A DNA stretch of 64,000 bases from Bythopirellula polymerisocia (GTDB lineage: Bacteria; Planctomycetota; Planctomycetia; Pirellulales; Lacipirellulaceae): contig NZ_SJPS01000001.1 in assembly GCF_007860015.1 (NCBI RefSeq), positions 248,001-312,000 on the forward strand, written 5' to 3'. How positions within the stretch are numbered: position 1 is the first letter of the stretch; each line of letters begins with the position of its first letter. Of this stretch, positions 51,554 through 60,941 are shown in pieces. The translations under genes and the position numbers were made by a program. The notes under the pieces are model-generated. The model had not been told where the DNA came from, searched no databases, and saw nothing but the letters and a program-made list of their open reading frames with translations.

Positions 51554-53023
51554 ATGAATGACCAATGGTTTTTCGAGATTGGCGACGGCAATACCTATGG
51601 GCCCTACCCATTGGAAAAGCTCCAGAAATGGGCCGAGGCGGGCAACTTGATGCCCACGCATCGGGTGCGCAACGTCGATTCCTCGGAATGGGTTATTGCC
51701 GCTTATGTACCAGGACTTGAACTGACGACGGTCATTCCTGACTCCGTTGAGCAGGGCGAAAAGACTGAGCAAGCTCCGAGCAACTCCTTGGGCACCCTGG
51801 TGCGCGGTTTAGGTCGCAAGCACAAAGAGGGGAATGGAAAAAAATCAGTACCGACGGATCCCCCTGACATCGTTGCGATGTGCAACGAAATGCTGAAGAT
51901 TGCCTTTCTGCGGGGCGCATCGGATCTACACATTGATCCTGAACGCAATGTCACACTAGTGCAGATTCGCGTTGATGGCGAACTGGAAACGATCCGTAAG
52001 CTTCCCAAGAATCTGCACAATCCAGTTGTGAGTCGCTGCAAGGTGCTCTCCAACATGGACATCGCCGAGCGTCGTTTGCCACAGGATGGGCGATTCGTTC
52101 ACAGCTTCGATGAAGAAAAACGCAAAGTGAGCATCCGGGCTGCCTGCCTCCCAACGACCCACGGCGAGCGCATGACCCTGCGACTCCTGGCACTCGAAAC
52201 AGAGGAATTGACTCTTAATCGGTTGGGCATGTCCCGCAGGACCTACGATACTTTTGTAAAATACGCCAGCCAGCAGCAAGGCATGATCTTGATGACTGGG
52301 CCCACAGGGAGCGGCAAGTCAACGACACTCTACGCTGCACTTCGTCATCGTCTGGCAAACTACCCTGGACGAATTATTACGGTTGAAGATCCCGTGGAAT
52401 TCGACATCGTAGGTGTTGCCCAGGCTGAAGTAGATACAGCGGACAAGGTGCAGTTTACAACCGTCCTTCGCAATATTCTTCGTAGCGATCCTGACGTTAT
52501 TATGATCGGGGAGATACGCGATTTTGAATCGGTCGACATAGCCATCAAGGCCGCCCTCACGGGGCATTTGGTGTTCAGTTCACTGCATACCAACTCTGCA
52601 GCAGGTGTCGTCACACGGCTAATTGACATGGGGGTGAAATCATATCAAGTTGCCGCAACATTACGACTGTGTGTCGCCCAGCGGCTTGTCAAACGACTCT
52701 GCTCGCAATGCCGCAAGCCCCGAAATCTCACGGCGGTTGAAGCAGCCAATCTAGGCAACCCAACCTTGGAGGGGAGCATTATCTACGAACCGGGTCGGTG
52801 CGAGCGTTGCAACGAGCGCGGATTTCATGGCCGAGTCGGCATCTTCGAAATGCTTCCCGTCGATGACGAACTCATCCGGCGCATTGTCGCGAATTGTGAT
52901 GAAAGCCAAATTGTGGATTATATGCGAGAGTGCAAAATGCCACGTCTACGAGACGACGCTGTAGACAAACTTTTAGCCGGAGCCACCAGCCTCGATGAAA
53001 TTCTTGGCATCCTTATTTGGTAA
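51554..53023 (+). CDS. PilB/GspE-type ATPase fused to a GYF_2 domain
   Basis: The protein has 489 residues. Residues 3-55 are a GYF_2 (DUF4339) module (WFFEIGDGNTYGPYPLEKLQ, ..., RVRNVDSSEWVIAA). The rest is a full secretion ATPase: SDLHIDPERNVTLVQIRVDG, Walker A GPTGSGKS (249-256), TVEDPVEFDIVGVAQAEVDT, Walker B VIMIGEIRDFESVDIA, SLHTNS and a C-x-x-C pair (CSQC, CERCNERGF). It lacks the MshE-like N-domain of the PilB encoded at 36540. ATG 51554 is used; the upstream GTG adds seven residues. It could be a retraction or second assembly motor. Confidence 0.88.
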   Translation: MNDQWFFEIGDGNTYGPYPLEKLQKWAEAGNLMPTHRVRNVDSSEWVIAAYVPGLELTTVIPDSVEQGEKTEQAPSNSLGTLVRGLGRKHKEGNGKKSVPTDPPDIVAMCNEMLKIAFLRGASDLHIDPERNVTLVQIRVDGELETIRKLPKNLHNPVVSRCKVLSNMDIAERRLPQDGRFVHSFDEEKRKVSIRAACLPTTHGERMTLRLLALETEELTLNRLGMSRRTYDTFVKYASQQQGMILMTGPTGSGKSTTLYAALRHRLANYPGRIITVEDPVEFDIVGVAQAEVDTADKVQFTTVLRNILRSDPDVIMIGEIRDFESVDIAIKAALTGHLVFSSLHTNSAAGVVTRLIDMGVKSYQVAATLRLCVAQRLVKRLCSQCRKPRNLTAVEAANLGNPTLEGSIIYEPGRCERCNERGFHGRVGIFEMLPVDDELIRRIVANCDESQIVDYMRECKMPRLRDDAVDKLLAGATSLDEILGILIW

Positions 53024-53034
53024 CGCGGAAACTA

Positions 53035-55104
53035 TCAGCCAAAAATAATGCGCAGGATGTATCCCACGAGTGGAATGCCAACTGCCACGACAGCTGTCAC
53101 AGCCGGATGGCGGTTTAATTCACGCTCCAAAAATCTGCGACCGCTTTGGAATTCTCGTAGTTGGTTGGCGATCTGTCGCCCTTTTTCCGCTACATCATTG
53201 AATCGCTTCAGATCGCGCTTAACCTCTGCCTTGCCCACCTCTGCCAGTGCGTCCAGCTGTGTCCCTCCTATGAGTACCTTACGAGCCTGAGCGATCTTGA
53301 ATCGACGAAGGGCCGCTTCACTTGCCAGCTTGGCATCCTCGATGGAAACTCCATGCTCCGGCTTATACCTGAATGAATTGACCACGGTCTCACGCCAACT
53401 CAAGAGCTCCAAGGTCAATTCCGGACTCAGCATGGGTACTCCCATCAGTTTCACATCGTCAACATCCCAGGCGGATTCGACGCCGTAGGATTCCAATACG
53501 GAAAGGATTGAAAACGTCAGGCCAGGAATCCGAGCAACATTATCTTGCAGTAGCTGTCCCGCCAAGTAGCGATTCAGTTGTGCTGTTCGCTGAATGGCGA
53601 GCACGTCTTGCAATTGGTCTTCTTCCGACTGGTAAATCTCGTAGGCTTTCTTGAGATCTGCGACCGAAGCATTAAACTGGCGCTTGCGACTTTGATATTT
53701 GGCCATTATCAGCCTTGCCCCCTTGGCAAGCTGCGCCTGATTATCCTCCAGTTTTCCTAAAAGTTTTCCACCACGTTCCCGCTGTTCACGACCCGCTTTG
53801 CTAAAGATCAAGTATGCGGCAGCCCCGAAAGAAGCAATCGCCCCGAGACCAAGCGCAGGTAACCATTTGATGCCAAGCAAACACAGACTTGCCGCTACCA
53901 CCATCCCACTGGCTGCCACGTCAGAAAGAGTGGCAGGTGGGGATTTCGATAACTTTTTGGGTTTAAGCACGCTGGGCAGTTTTAACTGGCCTGGAGACAA
54001 ATCGACGAACTCTGGGATAAGTAAACGTTGTATTTTCTGATCCAGGGCTTCCAGGCGACCTACGGAAATCTTCGAGACGCCACCGTCTGTGAAGAAAAAT
54101 GCCGGTCCTCCCCCGTCTTCTATACGGCACCAAGGGCATTCCTTGAGTTGATTGAAGTAAATGTGCGAATGGTCGTAGGAGCAAATACTTCGTTGTTTAA
54201 TGAGCAATTCGAGTTGCTCAACCCACTGGGGGGGAGCGGGACGACTCTGCTGGTCGCCGTTGCTACGGAAAGCAGCCTCAAACATCTCCGCTAAAGGAGT
54301 CGGAAGATCGTTAAGCAAGAGCGAAGCAGGAGGAGGATCGACTTGAGTTTCCTCTCGATGCCGTGAGAAAGCGAAGCGGCGCTCGGCGATGGCAGATTCG
54401 ATGGTCAAATCCCCTTCGCCAAGGTACCTACCAGCAAATGGATGGCGACCCACATAAAGCAGGTGAAAGATGACAATTGCCAACCCGAACGCATCGTGAT
54501 CGATCGTGCGTTGGACATTTCGTAGCTTCAGTGACTGTAACTCCGGAGGTGTGAAATGAGGTGTCCCTACCGGACAAGGAAAGACCTGTCCGCCATGCTC
54601 AAATTGAAACGAATCGCAGTCAATAAAGCGAACGCACATATTTTTGTCGACAAGCATGTTACCCTGGTTTACGTCCCCGACAATCATGCCTGCGGAATGG
54701 AGCGTTTCGAATGCTGCCGCGACATTACGTGCTGCCAAAAGCAGATGATGCCAGCGAGCTTCGGGAAATTGGCGCCGCCGATTGGCCGTGCCATAGAGAT
54801 CATGCAAATGGTACGAGTCGGCTACCCGCGGCATGATGATCCCGAGTACGTCGCGACTTCGCGGATCATGGATCAGCGATCGTGGCCACGCGGAGATGGA
54901 ATCCAATTCTGAGGTCCGCAACGAGACCATGGCCCGAATTTTGGCGAGCATCTCATTAGATAAGGGTCGCTGGTGGTAGAGCTTGGCAACAAGAGAGTCT
55001 TCGCCCTCAATATCGTAAACGCTCCCCTCACCCCCTTTACCGATGGCCTCCCCGAGAAGTATCTCGCGACCCTGGGAATCAAAAAGTTTTGGGGAGTTAG
55101 TCAT
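53035..55104 (-). CDS. YegI-type Ser/Thr protein kinase with C-terminal helix-hairpin-helix
   Basis: The protein has 689 residues. The kinase (about 18-310) has the Gly-loop GKGGEGSVYDIEG, Lys in LVAKLYHQRP, catalytic loop GMIVGDVNQGNMLVD and a D-C-D-S-F motif in place of DFG, with CPVGTPHFTPPELQ after it. A small Cys motif (CPWC near 337) follows, then two membrane helices (about 398-440), a coiled coil, and an HhH segment (LQDNVARIPGLTFSILSVLE). This architecture matches E. coli YegI. The start is the ATG at 55104, overlapping the PP2C stop by eight bases. It is the third gene of the triad. Confidence 0.9.
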   Translation of the reverse strand: MTNSPKLFDSQGREILLGEAIGKGGEGSVYDIEGEDSLVAKLYHQRPLSNEMLAKIRAMVSLRTSELDSISAWPRSLIHDPRSRDVLGIIMPRVADSYHLHDLYGTANRRRQFPEARWHHLLLAARNVAAAFETLHSAGMIVGDVNQGNMLVDKNMCVRFIDCDSFQFEHGGQVFPCPVGTPHFTPPELQSLKLRNVQRTIDHDAFGLAIVIFHLLYVGRHPFAGRYLGEGDLTIESAIAERRFAFSRHREETQVDPPPASLLLNDLPTPLAEMFEAAFRSNGDQQSRPAPPQWVEQLELLIKQRSICSYDHSHIYFNQLKECPWCRIEDGGGPAFFFTDGGVSKISVGRLEALDQKIQRLLIPEFVDLSPGQLKLPSVLKPKKLSKSPPATLSDVAASGMVVAASLCLLGIKWLPALGLGAIASFGAAAYLIFSKAGREQRERGGKLLGKLEDNQAQLAKGARLIMAKYQSRKRQFNASVADLKKAYEIYQSEEDQLQDVLAIQRTAQLNRYLAGQLLQDNVARIPGLTFSILSVLESYGVESAWDVDDVKLMGVPMLSPELTLELLSWRETVVNSFRYKPEHGVSIEDAKLASEAALRRFKIAQARKVLIGGTQLDALAEVGKAEVKRDLKRFNDVAEKGRQIANQLREFQSGRRFLERELNRHPAVTAVVAVGIPLVGYILRIIFG

Positions 55105-55864
55105 TAGTGAGCGAGGCTAAGAGGAGTGTCTTGTCGTCGTCGCTTCGGCTTGCAACGGAGGATGACCGGAGAAAAATTTCTAATTTTTCGCCTAGGCTCT
55201 GCCAATCCGGAAGCGTTCGTAATGCTTGAAACAACGGCCCAAAAAAAGGGGGATGCGGGGTTCGGGTGTCAAATCGAAGTGCGATACGTTCGATACCGTC
55301 AGTGAATAATGCCACGTTGTGGAAGGCATCAGATGTAACATAGGACTGAATACGATCACGATATTCTTTGGAGGTCAGGAATGTCGTTGTATTGATATAT
55401 TCCCCAGATTCAGGCCAAAATACGACGCCACAAATACCTGCCTTTTCGAGCACGATCGCTCCATCACCGATCTGGAAGAAACATGAACCGGTAGGAGACA
55501 GAATAGCCGCACAGATGGTAGTAGCGAATTCTGCTGACAAGGATTCACGAAGTTTGGCTTCCTCTTCGATTCGTCCACGGGCAACTTCACACCACTGCAG
55601 AATGTGTGACTCTTCTACGTTTGCAATCGTGCCATGCTTCTCCATATACGCATCTATGCATTCGACGATCGCGCTACAAGCCACTAGCGATCCGACCGCA
55701 CTATGCTTTGCAGACCCTGCTCCATCCGCTACGCAAGCAACCAGTGTACCATCGGATTTCCCATCCAGAATGCGCACCCTGCTATTGTCTTGACAGGGGA
55801 TCTCGTCCGCCAAATGTGAAGCACCTTGCACGCTGCGAAAAATTGGACGCCAGACGCTTGCCAT
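55097..55864 (-). CDS. PP2C-type protein phosphatase
   Basis: The protein has 255 residues. All metal-coordinating motifs of the PP2C family are visible: QDNSRVRILDG, ACVADGAGSAKHSAVGS (the D-G-x-G motif), FFQIGDGAIVL, ALFTDGIERIAL, and SRSDDDKTLLLASL. It should dephosphorylate Ser/Thr, probably the partner kinase. ATG 55864 lies one base past the vWA stop; a longer reading from 56029 lies inside the vWA gene. It ends eight bases into the kinase start. It corresponds to PphC/YegK of E. coli. Confidence 0.92.
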   Translation of the reverse strand: MASVWRPIFRSVQGASHLADEIPCQDNSRVRILDGKSDGTLVACVADGAGSAKHSAVGSLVACSAIVECIDAYMEKHGTIANVEESHILQWCEVARGRIEEEAKLRESLSAEFATTICAAILSPTGSCFFQIGDGAIVLEKAGICGVVFWPESGEYINTTTFLTSKEYRDRIQSYVTSDAFHNVALFTDGIERIALRFDTRTPHPPFFGPLFQALRTLPDWQSLGEKLEIFLRSSSVASRSDDDKTLLLASLTND

Positions 55865-55865
55865 A

Positions 55866-56549
55866 TCAGATTTGAGCCCAACCACGTGGGCCAGTAGTGG
55901 GATCTTCCAGAGGGACTTCGTCGCCGGGCGACGAACGCGAGACCGCCTGCTGTGAGTTGGATAGCCAACTGAATAGCTCGCAGAATTTCGTTCCCTGCAG
56001 CCAGAGAGGCTTGCGCACACTGATTTCATCGAGAACCGTCATATTGGCTCCCTCGACCCCAACGGCAAAGAAGCAAAATGACTTTTGCTGTTCTCCGCTG
56101 TGGACTCGCGAAATGACTGGTTTCCAATGATCGTTCGGCTCGCCATCGGTGATCAAGAAGGCCCAGGGACGATAGTAGGCGATGCCGTTATCTCGATAGC
56201 TTGCCTTACGCTCTTCGATCATGTCCAGGGCCAAGCTGATCGCTTCTCCCATTGGCGTTCCGCCGATCACGTTCAGTTTGGGAGGGTTAAAATCCAGTGC
56301 TGTGGCAAATTCCACTAAACGAGTAACCCGACCGCCGAAGGTGACGATTGCCACCTCTACCCTCTTAGCCGCCAAGGGGTCGGCCAGCAGTTCATTCCGA
56401 TAGGTTTCCAGTCCCTTATTTAGCTCCGCGATTCGTGGGCCGTGCATGGACGTAGAAGTATCCAGGATCAGCACGCAAGGAACCCGAGGTTCGGGATTCT
56501 CAGCGAATTCCACCGAATCAAACGCGTTTTCAGCAGAGATTTGGTCCAT
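55866..56549 (-). CDS. vWA-domain protein (TerY/YegL-like)
   Basis: The protein has 227 residues and is a single von Willebrand A domain with an intact MIDAS metal site: PCVLILDTSTSMHGPRIAEL (DxSxS), the T in NVIGGTPMGEAISLALDM, and D in AFLITDGEPNDHW. The C-terminal 30 residues are polar. It opens the triad with the phosphatase and kinase. It could start at GTG 56570, seven codons earlier; ATG 56549 is chosen because GGGGGTGG precedes it closely. YegL- and TerY-like proteins are thought to work with PP2C and kinase partners. Confidence 0.9.
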   Translation of the reverse strand: MDQISAENAFDSVEFAENPEPRVPCVLILDTSTSMHGPRIAELNKGLETYRNELLADPLAAKRVEVAIVTFGGRVTRLVEFATALDFNPPKLNVIGGTPMGEAISLALDMIEERKASYRDNGIAYYRPWAFLITDGEPNDHWKPVISRVHSGEQQKSFCFFAVGVEGANMTVLDEISVRKPLWLQGTKFCELFSWLSNSQQAVSRSSPGDEVPLEDPTTGPRGWAQI

Positions 56550-56837
56550 TTCCACCCCCAACTTTCGCACCGGGCCGAAGGAACGCTAGCAAACTGGGAC
56601 CGCCCCCAAAGGCGACCAGTTCGCAGTGACAAGAAGCCCAGTATGCACGGATTGCTAGCACGTTTCAAGCCATAGCGACAATCTGAAAGTCCCTAAATTA
56701 ACCTCTAATCGGATTGACCTATACTGCTTGCAATCGTGAGAACCGCCGTTTACCGAGCCTTTCGATGTTCGTATTCTCCCTAGTCGTGCGAAGCAGATTT
56801 CGCACCCCGCAAGAAAACTCTCCTAGGGAGCATGACC
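56550..56837. other. Divergent intergenic region
   Basis: This spacer of nearly 290 bases separates the minus-strand triad from the plus-strand gene at 56838. It should hold the triad promoter. No motif could be placed with confidence. Confidence 0.4.
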
Positions 56838-57650
56838 ATGCAAGTTCGCTTTTCCTTCTTTAATTCATCCCAATTCAGCTGGTTCGCACTCCTGGCAGCG
56901 GTAACCTTTGCTTATCCAGCCATAAATTGTATTGCACAAGAATTGCGGATCGAGACAGATATCTTTGCTGAGGATGAAGAAGAACCCTTAAGCCGGACAG
57001 TCACGCTCTTTGATTCGAATACGGTATTCGATTTCACAGAGAATCCCCCTGCGGTTGCCGTGTTCCGCCCACCCTCTCCCTCACATGAGGGCCAATTCAT
57101 CTTGCTCGATTTGCAGTCGGAGAAGCGTACCGAGGTTTCTACGCAGCGTATTACGGGACTCATCGACAAACTGGTGCGCTGGGCGCGGGATCAGAAAGAT
57201 CCCTTGCTAAAATTCTGTGCGGATCCACAGTTTGAAGAATCCTTTGATGCCTCCACAGGTATGCTCAGTCTTACCAGCGAGATGTGGAATTACCACGTCG
57301 CGACGGTTCCAGCTGATGATCCCACCACATTAAAGCGTTATCGCGAGTTCACCGATTGGTACACACGACTCAATACCATGATGCATAGCACTCCCCCTCC
57401 CGGACCACGGTTGGAACTCAACAAGGCCTTGGAAAAGCACGGTGTTGTGCCCGTCGAGATCCGTCGCACCGTGGATTCCAGTGGCTCAACTCTCCGAGCA
57501 GTCCACCTATTTACTTGGCGGCTGTCACGGGAAGACCGCGCAAGATTGGAAGAGGTACGTCGCCACCTTGCTACCTTTGAGAAGGTAGACAATGCGAAAT
57601 TCATTGCGCAACGTTTTGAGTCGGAACTGGTTCGCGGGCAATCTGAGTAA
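56838..57650 (+). CDS. Secreted protein of unknown function
   Basis: The protein has 270 residues with a signal peptide (FSWFALLAAVTFAYPAINCI, AQ). The mature protein begins ELRIETDIFAEDEEEPLSRT and has a helical middle with conserved-looking W-A-R-D-Q-K-D and a C-terminal part (FTWRLSREDRARLEEVRRHL). No catalytic motif is visible and I do not recognise the family. ATG 56838 is chosen because AGGGAG ends seven bases upstream; ATG 56832 is too close to it. Confidence 0.68.
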   Translation: MQVRFSFFNSSQFSWFALLAAVTFAYPAINCIAQELRIETDIFAEDEEEPLSRTVTLFDSNTVFDFTENPPAVAVFRPPSPSHEGQFILLDLQSEKRTEVSTQRITGLIDKLVRWARDQKDPLLKFCADPQFEESFDASTGMLSLTSEMWNYHVATVPADDPTTLKRYREFTDWYTRLNTMMHSTPPPGPRLELNKALEKHGVVPVEIRRTVDSSGSTLRAVHLFTWRLSREDRARLEEVRRHLATFEKVDNAKFIAQRFESELVRGQSE

Positions 57651-57699
57651 CGAACTCTCGCCCGAATTCCAAGCCTACGCGGTAATGAGTTCCAATTCC

Positions 57700-58563
57700 C
57701 TAAGCAGCGTGTGGGAAGGCCTTGATTGCCGGCTTGTCCGTTTCTTCTTCGTCGACCGCTGGATGAACTCGCAGGGCAAACTTCGGCGGGCTACGGCGTT
57801 CCTGGACGAAGCCACGGGTTCCGACGCGGAAGAACTCGGCGAATTCAGCAGCAACGCCCACAGGAAAACGGCCTTCCAGAGCAGAGACCATCTCGCGGAA
57901 CGTAAGCCCTTCTCGATAGATCAGGCGGTAGGCTGCCTTCAGTTCCAGCACCTCTTCACGAGAGAAACCGGCTCGTTGAAGTCCAACTTTGTTGAGCCCG
58001 ACGATGAGAGCTGTCGCTCCATCGGTAAGTACAAACGGTGGTAAGTCCTGTACCACCTTGGTGCAACCTCCCACCATTGCCAGGCGGCCTATGCGACAAT
58101 GCTGATGCACAGCGGCATTCCCGCCGAGGCAGGCTCGATCCCCTACCTCTACGTGCCCACCTAGCATGACGCCATTAGTGAGTATCACGCGATTGCCGAC
58201 CCGGCAATCGTGAGCCACATGGGCACCTACCATGAGCATGCAATCATCACCGATGGTAGTGGTTTGATCTGCTTGAATCGCACGATGCACCGTGGAATGC
58301 TCGCGAATGATGTTTCGTGAGCCGATCATTACGCGGCCCGAATTCGGAGGACGATTCGCGTGCTGTGCAAACCCACCCAGCACGGCTCCTTCGCAAACGG
58401 TATTGTCCGCGCCCAGGGTAGTGCCACTCTTAATTGTGACATGGCCAGCTAGCTTGGTTCTGTCTCCAAGAACTACGTCAGCTTCGACGATGGAGAAAGG
58501 GCCGATCTCAACATCGGCACCAACTTGGGCCAGCTCACTGACGATTGCGGTTGAGTGAATCAT
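57700..58563 (-). CDS. lpxA: Acyl-[ACP]-UDP-N-acetylglucosamine O-acyltransferase
   Basis: The protein has 287 residues, slightly longer than the E. coli enzyme. The N-terminal two-thirds are a left-handed beta-helix of hexapeptide repeats (IHSTAIVSELAQVGADVEIG; IGPFSIVEADVVLGDRTKLA). The catalytic His region reads MLMVGAHVAHDCRVGNRVIL. The C-terminal helical cap follows from about 190 (GFSREEVLELKAAYRLIYRE). It starts lipid A synthesis by adding a 3-hydroxyacyl chain to UDP-GlcNAc. Other lpx genes are absent here. Its presence fits an LPS-like outer membrane. Confidence 0.93.
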   Translation of the reverse strand: MIHSTAIVSELAQVGADVEIGPFSIVEADVVLGDRTKLAGHVTIKSGTTLGADNTVCEGAVLGGFAQHANRPPNSGRVMIGSRNIIREHSTVHRAIQADQTTTIGDDCMLMVGAHVAHDCRVGNRVILTNGVMLGGHVEVGDRACLGGNAAVHQHCRIGRLAMVGGCTKVVQDLPPFVLTDGATALIVGLNKVGLQRAGFSREEVLELKAAYRLIYREGLTFREMVSALEGRFPVGVAAEFAEFFRVGTRGFVQERRSPPKFALRVHPAVDEEETDKPAIKAFPHAA

Positions 58564-58865
58564 AGAAGTTGGGTCCTTGTGTGGGCCGGATCATAGCAAG
58601 GTGTGCGATTTAGCGAAACGTCGAGCGGAGCCAGCAATTGGGGGGCAAAGTTGGCAGATTGCCCTCTCCCTGGTAGTATCGGATGGGAGGGTTATGACGG
58701 GTTAGGTTCACTGGCATAACCGGTCCATTTTGACAGGAGGGGTACGTGACGAGTCCCGAGCCCCTGGGCTAAGCGTGCTATCGTGCATTACACTCAGGTG
58801 GTCGGGCGAATCCAACTGCTAGCACTACCCTATAGCCCAGCTTTCACACAGGAGCACCGAGAGCC
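58564..58865. other. Divergent intergenic region
   Basis: The 302 bases between lpxA and the TPR gene have no visible gene. It probably holds both promoters. Confidence 0.4.
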
Positions 58866-59195
58866 ATGAGCGATGAAGTACGTCTCTATGACGAGGCCGA
58901 CCAACTTAAAGCCGCTGGGGAATTGGAAGAGGCAGCTAAGAAGCTAGGCGAAGCGATCGCCATCAACGACGAGTACGCGTTGGCCCACTCAGCACTGGCC
59001 GTGGTCTTGCAGAGGATGGGCAAACATGAAGAAGCCCTTGAGCACGCTCGCAAGGTAAGCGAGCTGGAGCCGATGGATCCCTTCAGTTTCACCGCCCTGA
59101 GCGTCACCTATCAACGTGCCTACGCCGGCACTGGCAATATGGACTACATCCGTCTTGCCGAAGAAGCAATGGAGCGCAGTCGGCAATTGGGTTAG
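58866..59195 (+). CDS. Small TPR protein
   Basis: The protein has 109 residues with two to three tetratricopeptide units: YDEADQLKAAGELEEAAKKL, the pattern AIAINDEYALAHSALAVVLQ and MGKHEEALEHARKVSELEPM. The final part (YAGTGNMDYIRLAEEAMERS) repeats the fold. AGGAG lies 12 bases upstream of the ATG. It is a cytoplasmic scaffold with an unknown partner. It is the last gene before the repeat-rich gene-free stretch. Confidence 0.85.
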   Translation: MSDEVRLYDEADQLKAAGELEEAAKKLGEAIAINDEYALAHSALAVVLQRMGKHEEALEHARKVSELEPMDPFSFTALSVTYQRAYAGTGNMDYIRLAEEAMERSRQLG

Positions 59196-59242
59196 AGTCG
59201 AGGGAAAAGTGTAAGTCGAGCAGGATGCGATAGCTTCCAGAC

Positions 59243-59314
59243 GGTTCTGAACTGGTGCGAACTTTTCAGCTCATTGAGTCTAGAAAAACCAGTGCCTTGC
59301 GTTCGTCATTATAT
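59243..59314 (-). repeat. Dispersed ~75-bp repeat, copy 2 (inverted)
   Basis: Read on the minus strand it matches 3251-3327: TATAATGAC, a CAAG/AGCAC-GGTTTT core, CAATGAGCTGAAAAGTTCGC and ACCAGTTCAGA. The two copies differ by small gaps and about one base in five. Confidence 0.72.
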
Positions 59315-59541
59315 CTTTTCGGGGTGGTGTGTTTAGAGACTATTTTTGGGCCAAAGTAGTTTCGAGTGGCCAGGCGCGAGGCGCTAGTCAGAATTATGAT
59401 TCTCTGCGCCGAGGGAAAAATGACCGAAATCATTCCGCAAACTGTATTCCCCCTAGCCTCTGCCCTCTAACATCTAGCCTCTATTTTGTTGAGGGCTGGG
59501 GGAAGATTTTCACTGCGGAGTCGCAGGGTCGCAGAGGGGAG

Positions 59542-59611
59542 GATGGGTGGTTCTGCTGGCTGAGGGATACTCAACGCTTCGGAAGTATGTCGGCCAGCAG
59601 GTTCACCCATC
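59542..59611. repeat. Imperfect inverted repeat with 19-base arms
   Basis: GATGGGTG-GTT-CTGCTGGC and GCCAGCAG-GTT-CACCCATC pair through 8+8 bases with a three-base mismatch between; the loop is 32 bases. Confidence 0.55.
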
Positions 59612-59855
59612 TGAATTGGCCTACGCATCGAAAGATGGGTGCAAGCACGCCATCCTACGAAAGACCCTAGCGACGATTGGCTTGCCGCGAAGGTAGGTGA
59701 CCGGACGGATGTAGCCACAGCATTCCCCCCGGTAGACGGGCTTATTTTTGTGTAAACGTTTTTTTATTAAATAACCCCCTCCATTTTCAAGAGACTCACT
59801 CGCTTCAAATCATTGGCAGATAACGACTTACGTAGCATGCGGCCGTTCAGTTTCT

Positions 59856-59888
59856 GGGGAGTTTTGTAAAACAAAACTCGACTCCCCC
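59856..59888. repeat. Hairpin GAGTTTTGT-AAA-ACAAAACTC
   Basis: A 9-bp perfect stem with a 3-base loop, extended by outer GGG/CCC. It is related to the hairpin at 3552-3572. Confidence 0.55.
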
Positions 59889-60223
59889 GCGAAAAAACTC
59901 CATGTGCTTCGCGCCATCGGAGGCCAGGCGCTCTACCGACGGATCTCTAGCCCAGTCGCCGGTCTTGGGCAACAATAAAACAATTCGATTATCAAGGTAC
60001 TTGCCTGGTGGATGGCAAGACACATTGTACTAACCAGAGTGGCACAATTTCTACTAAAAAAGTGACGAGTGGAGAGAGGGGGAAAGCCGTTAGCCGGAAC
60101 GAGTAATCCAGAGCGGGACCTAGCCGTAACCAAAATTCGTGGAACAGGAGTTAACCAAGCTAACAGAGTAAATGCAAGTAATAAAGAAAGAAGCACTTAT
60201 TTCCGCTAATTTTCACTAACCTG

Positions 60224-60253
60224 GATTAGCGCTGATTAGCGTGGATTAGTGTT
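60224..60253. repeat. Three tandem 10-bp units GATTAGCGCT / GATTAGCGTG / GATTAGTGTT
   Basis: Three direct copies of a 10-base unit beginning GATTAG, without spacer. No coding context. Confidence 0.65.
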
Positions 60254-60504
60254 CCTGATTCTATCCTTTCCATTCCCTCCGTTTTCTTTGTTACCTCATG
60301 TTCAATAAATTGATGCAAGCTGCCAAGATTTGTATCATTACTCCCACGGAAATAGAAGGAATAGGAGGAATTGGGGAATGGAGGAATGTTCATACTACGG
60401 CTACAACCGAGTTCTCATCCGTTAGGGTGAACACCATCATGCAGGCTCAAAGTGAAAACAGTTGCCGAGCCAGTAATTTGAATCCACGGTGTTTGCTGCT
60501 TCAG

Positions 60505-60600
60505 GCTTATTAGCTATTAGCTGTTAGCATTTAGCCAGAAAAAAGGCGAAACTGCGGCGATCTCTGGCTAAAAACTAATAGCTAACGGCTAACAGCTTAC
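60505..60600. repeat. Inverted repeat built of TTAGC/GCTAA words
   Basis: The left side (TTAGCTATTAGCTGTTAGCA, TTTAGCCAGA) and the right side (TCTGGCTAAAAACTAATAGC, TAACGGCTAACAGC) are imperfectly complementary around a 20-base spacer. Confidence 0.5.
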
Positions 60601-60941
60601 TTTGAGATTCTAACAAATCGCGCGGCCAAAAACTTGCGCAAAGTTACGACAAACTGCCTCTCCCAATACCCTCCCCCGGGAGGGTCGGACGCGGTAGCGG
60701 CCGGGGAGGGGATTGGAGAAATCTTGGTATTGGGTTAGGCCCTGACTGCCAAAGCAGAAAATACAGCCACTCACGCCCAGGTATCGGAACGACCCCAATG
60801 CGATGAACCCAGCGCTTGCTTCACTCAGATGAACCCTATTTGGCTGGATAGAAGGAGGCAAACCAGGGGACCGCCTCCGACGATTCACACAGGTCCGATA
60901 CTGCCCCCCCGCAGGAGGGTATTTGGGGGGCAGCCCATCCA

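Noticed and set aside
53035-56549. Complete tellurite-resistance (Ter) system
   Set aside because: Only the vWA-PP2C-kinase part is present; no TerB, TerC, TerD or TerZ gene is in the window.
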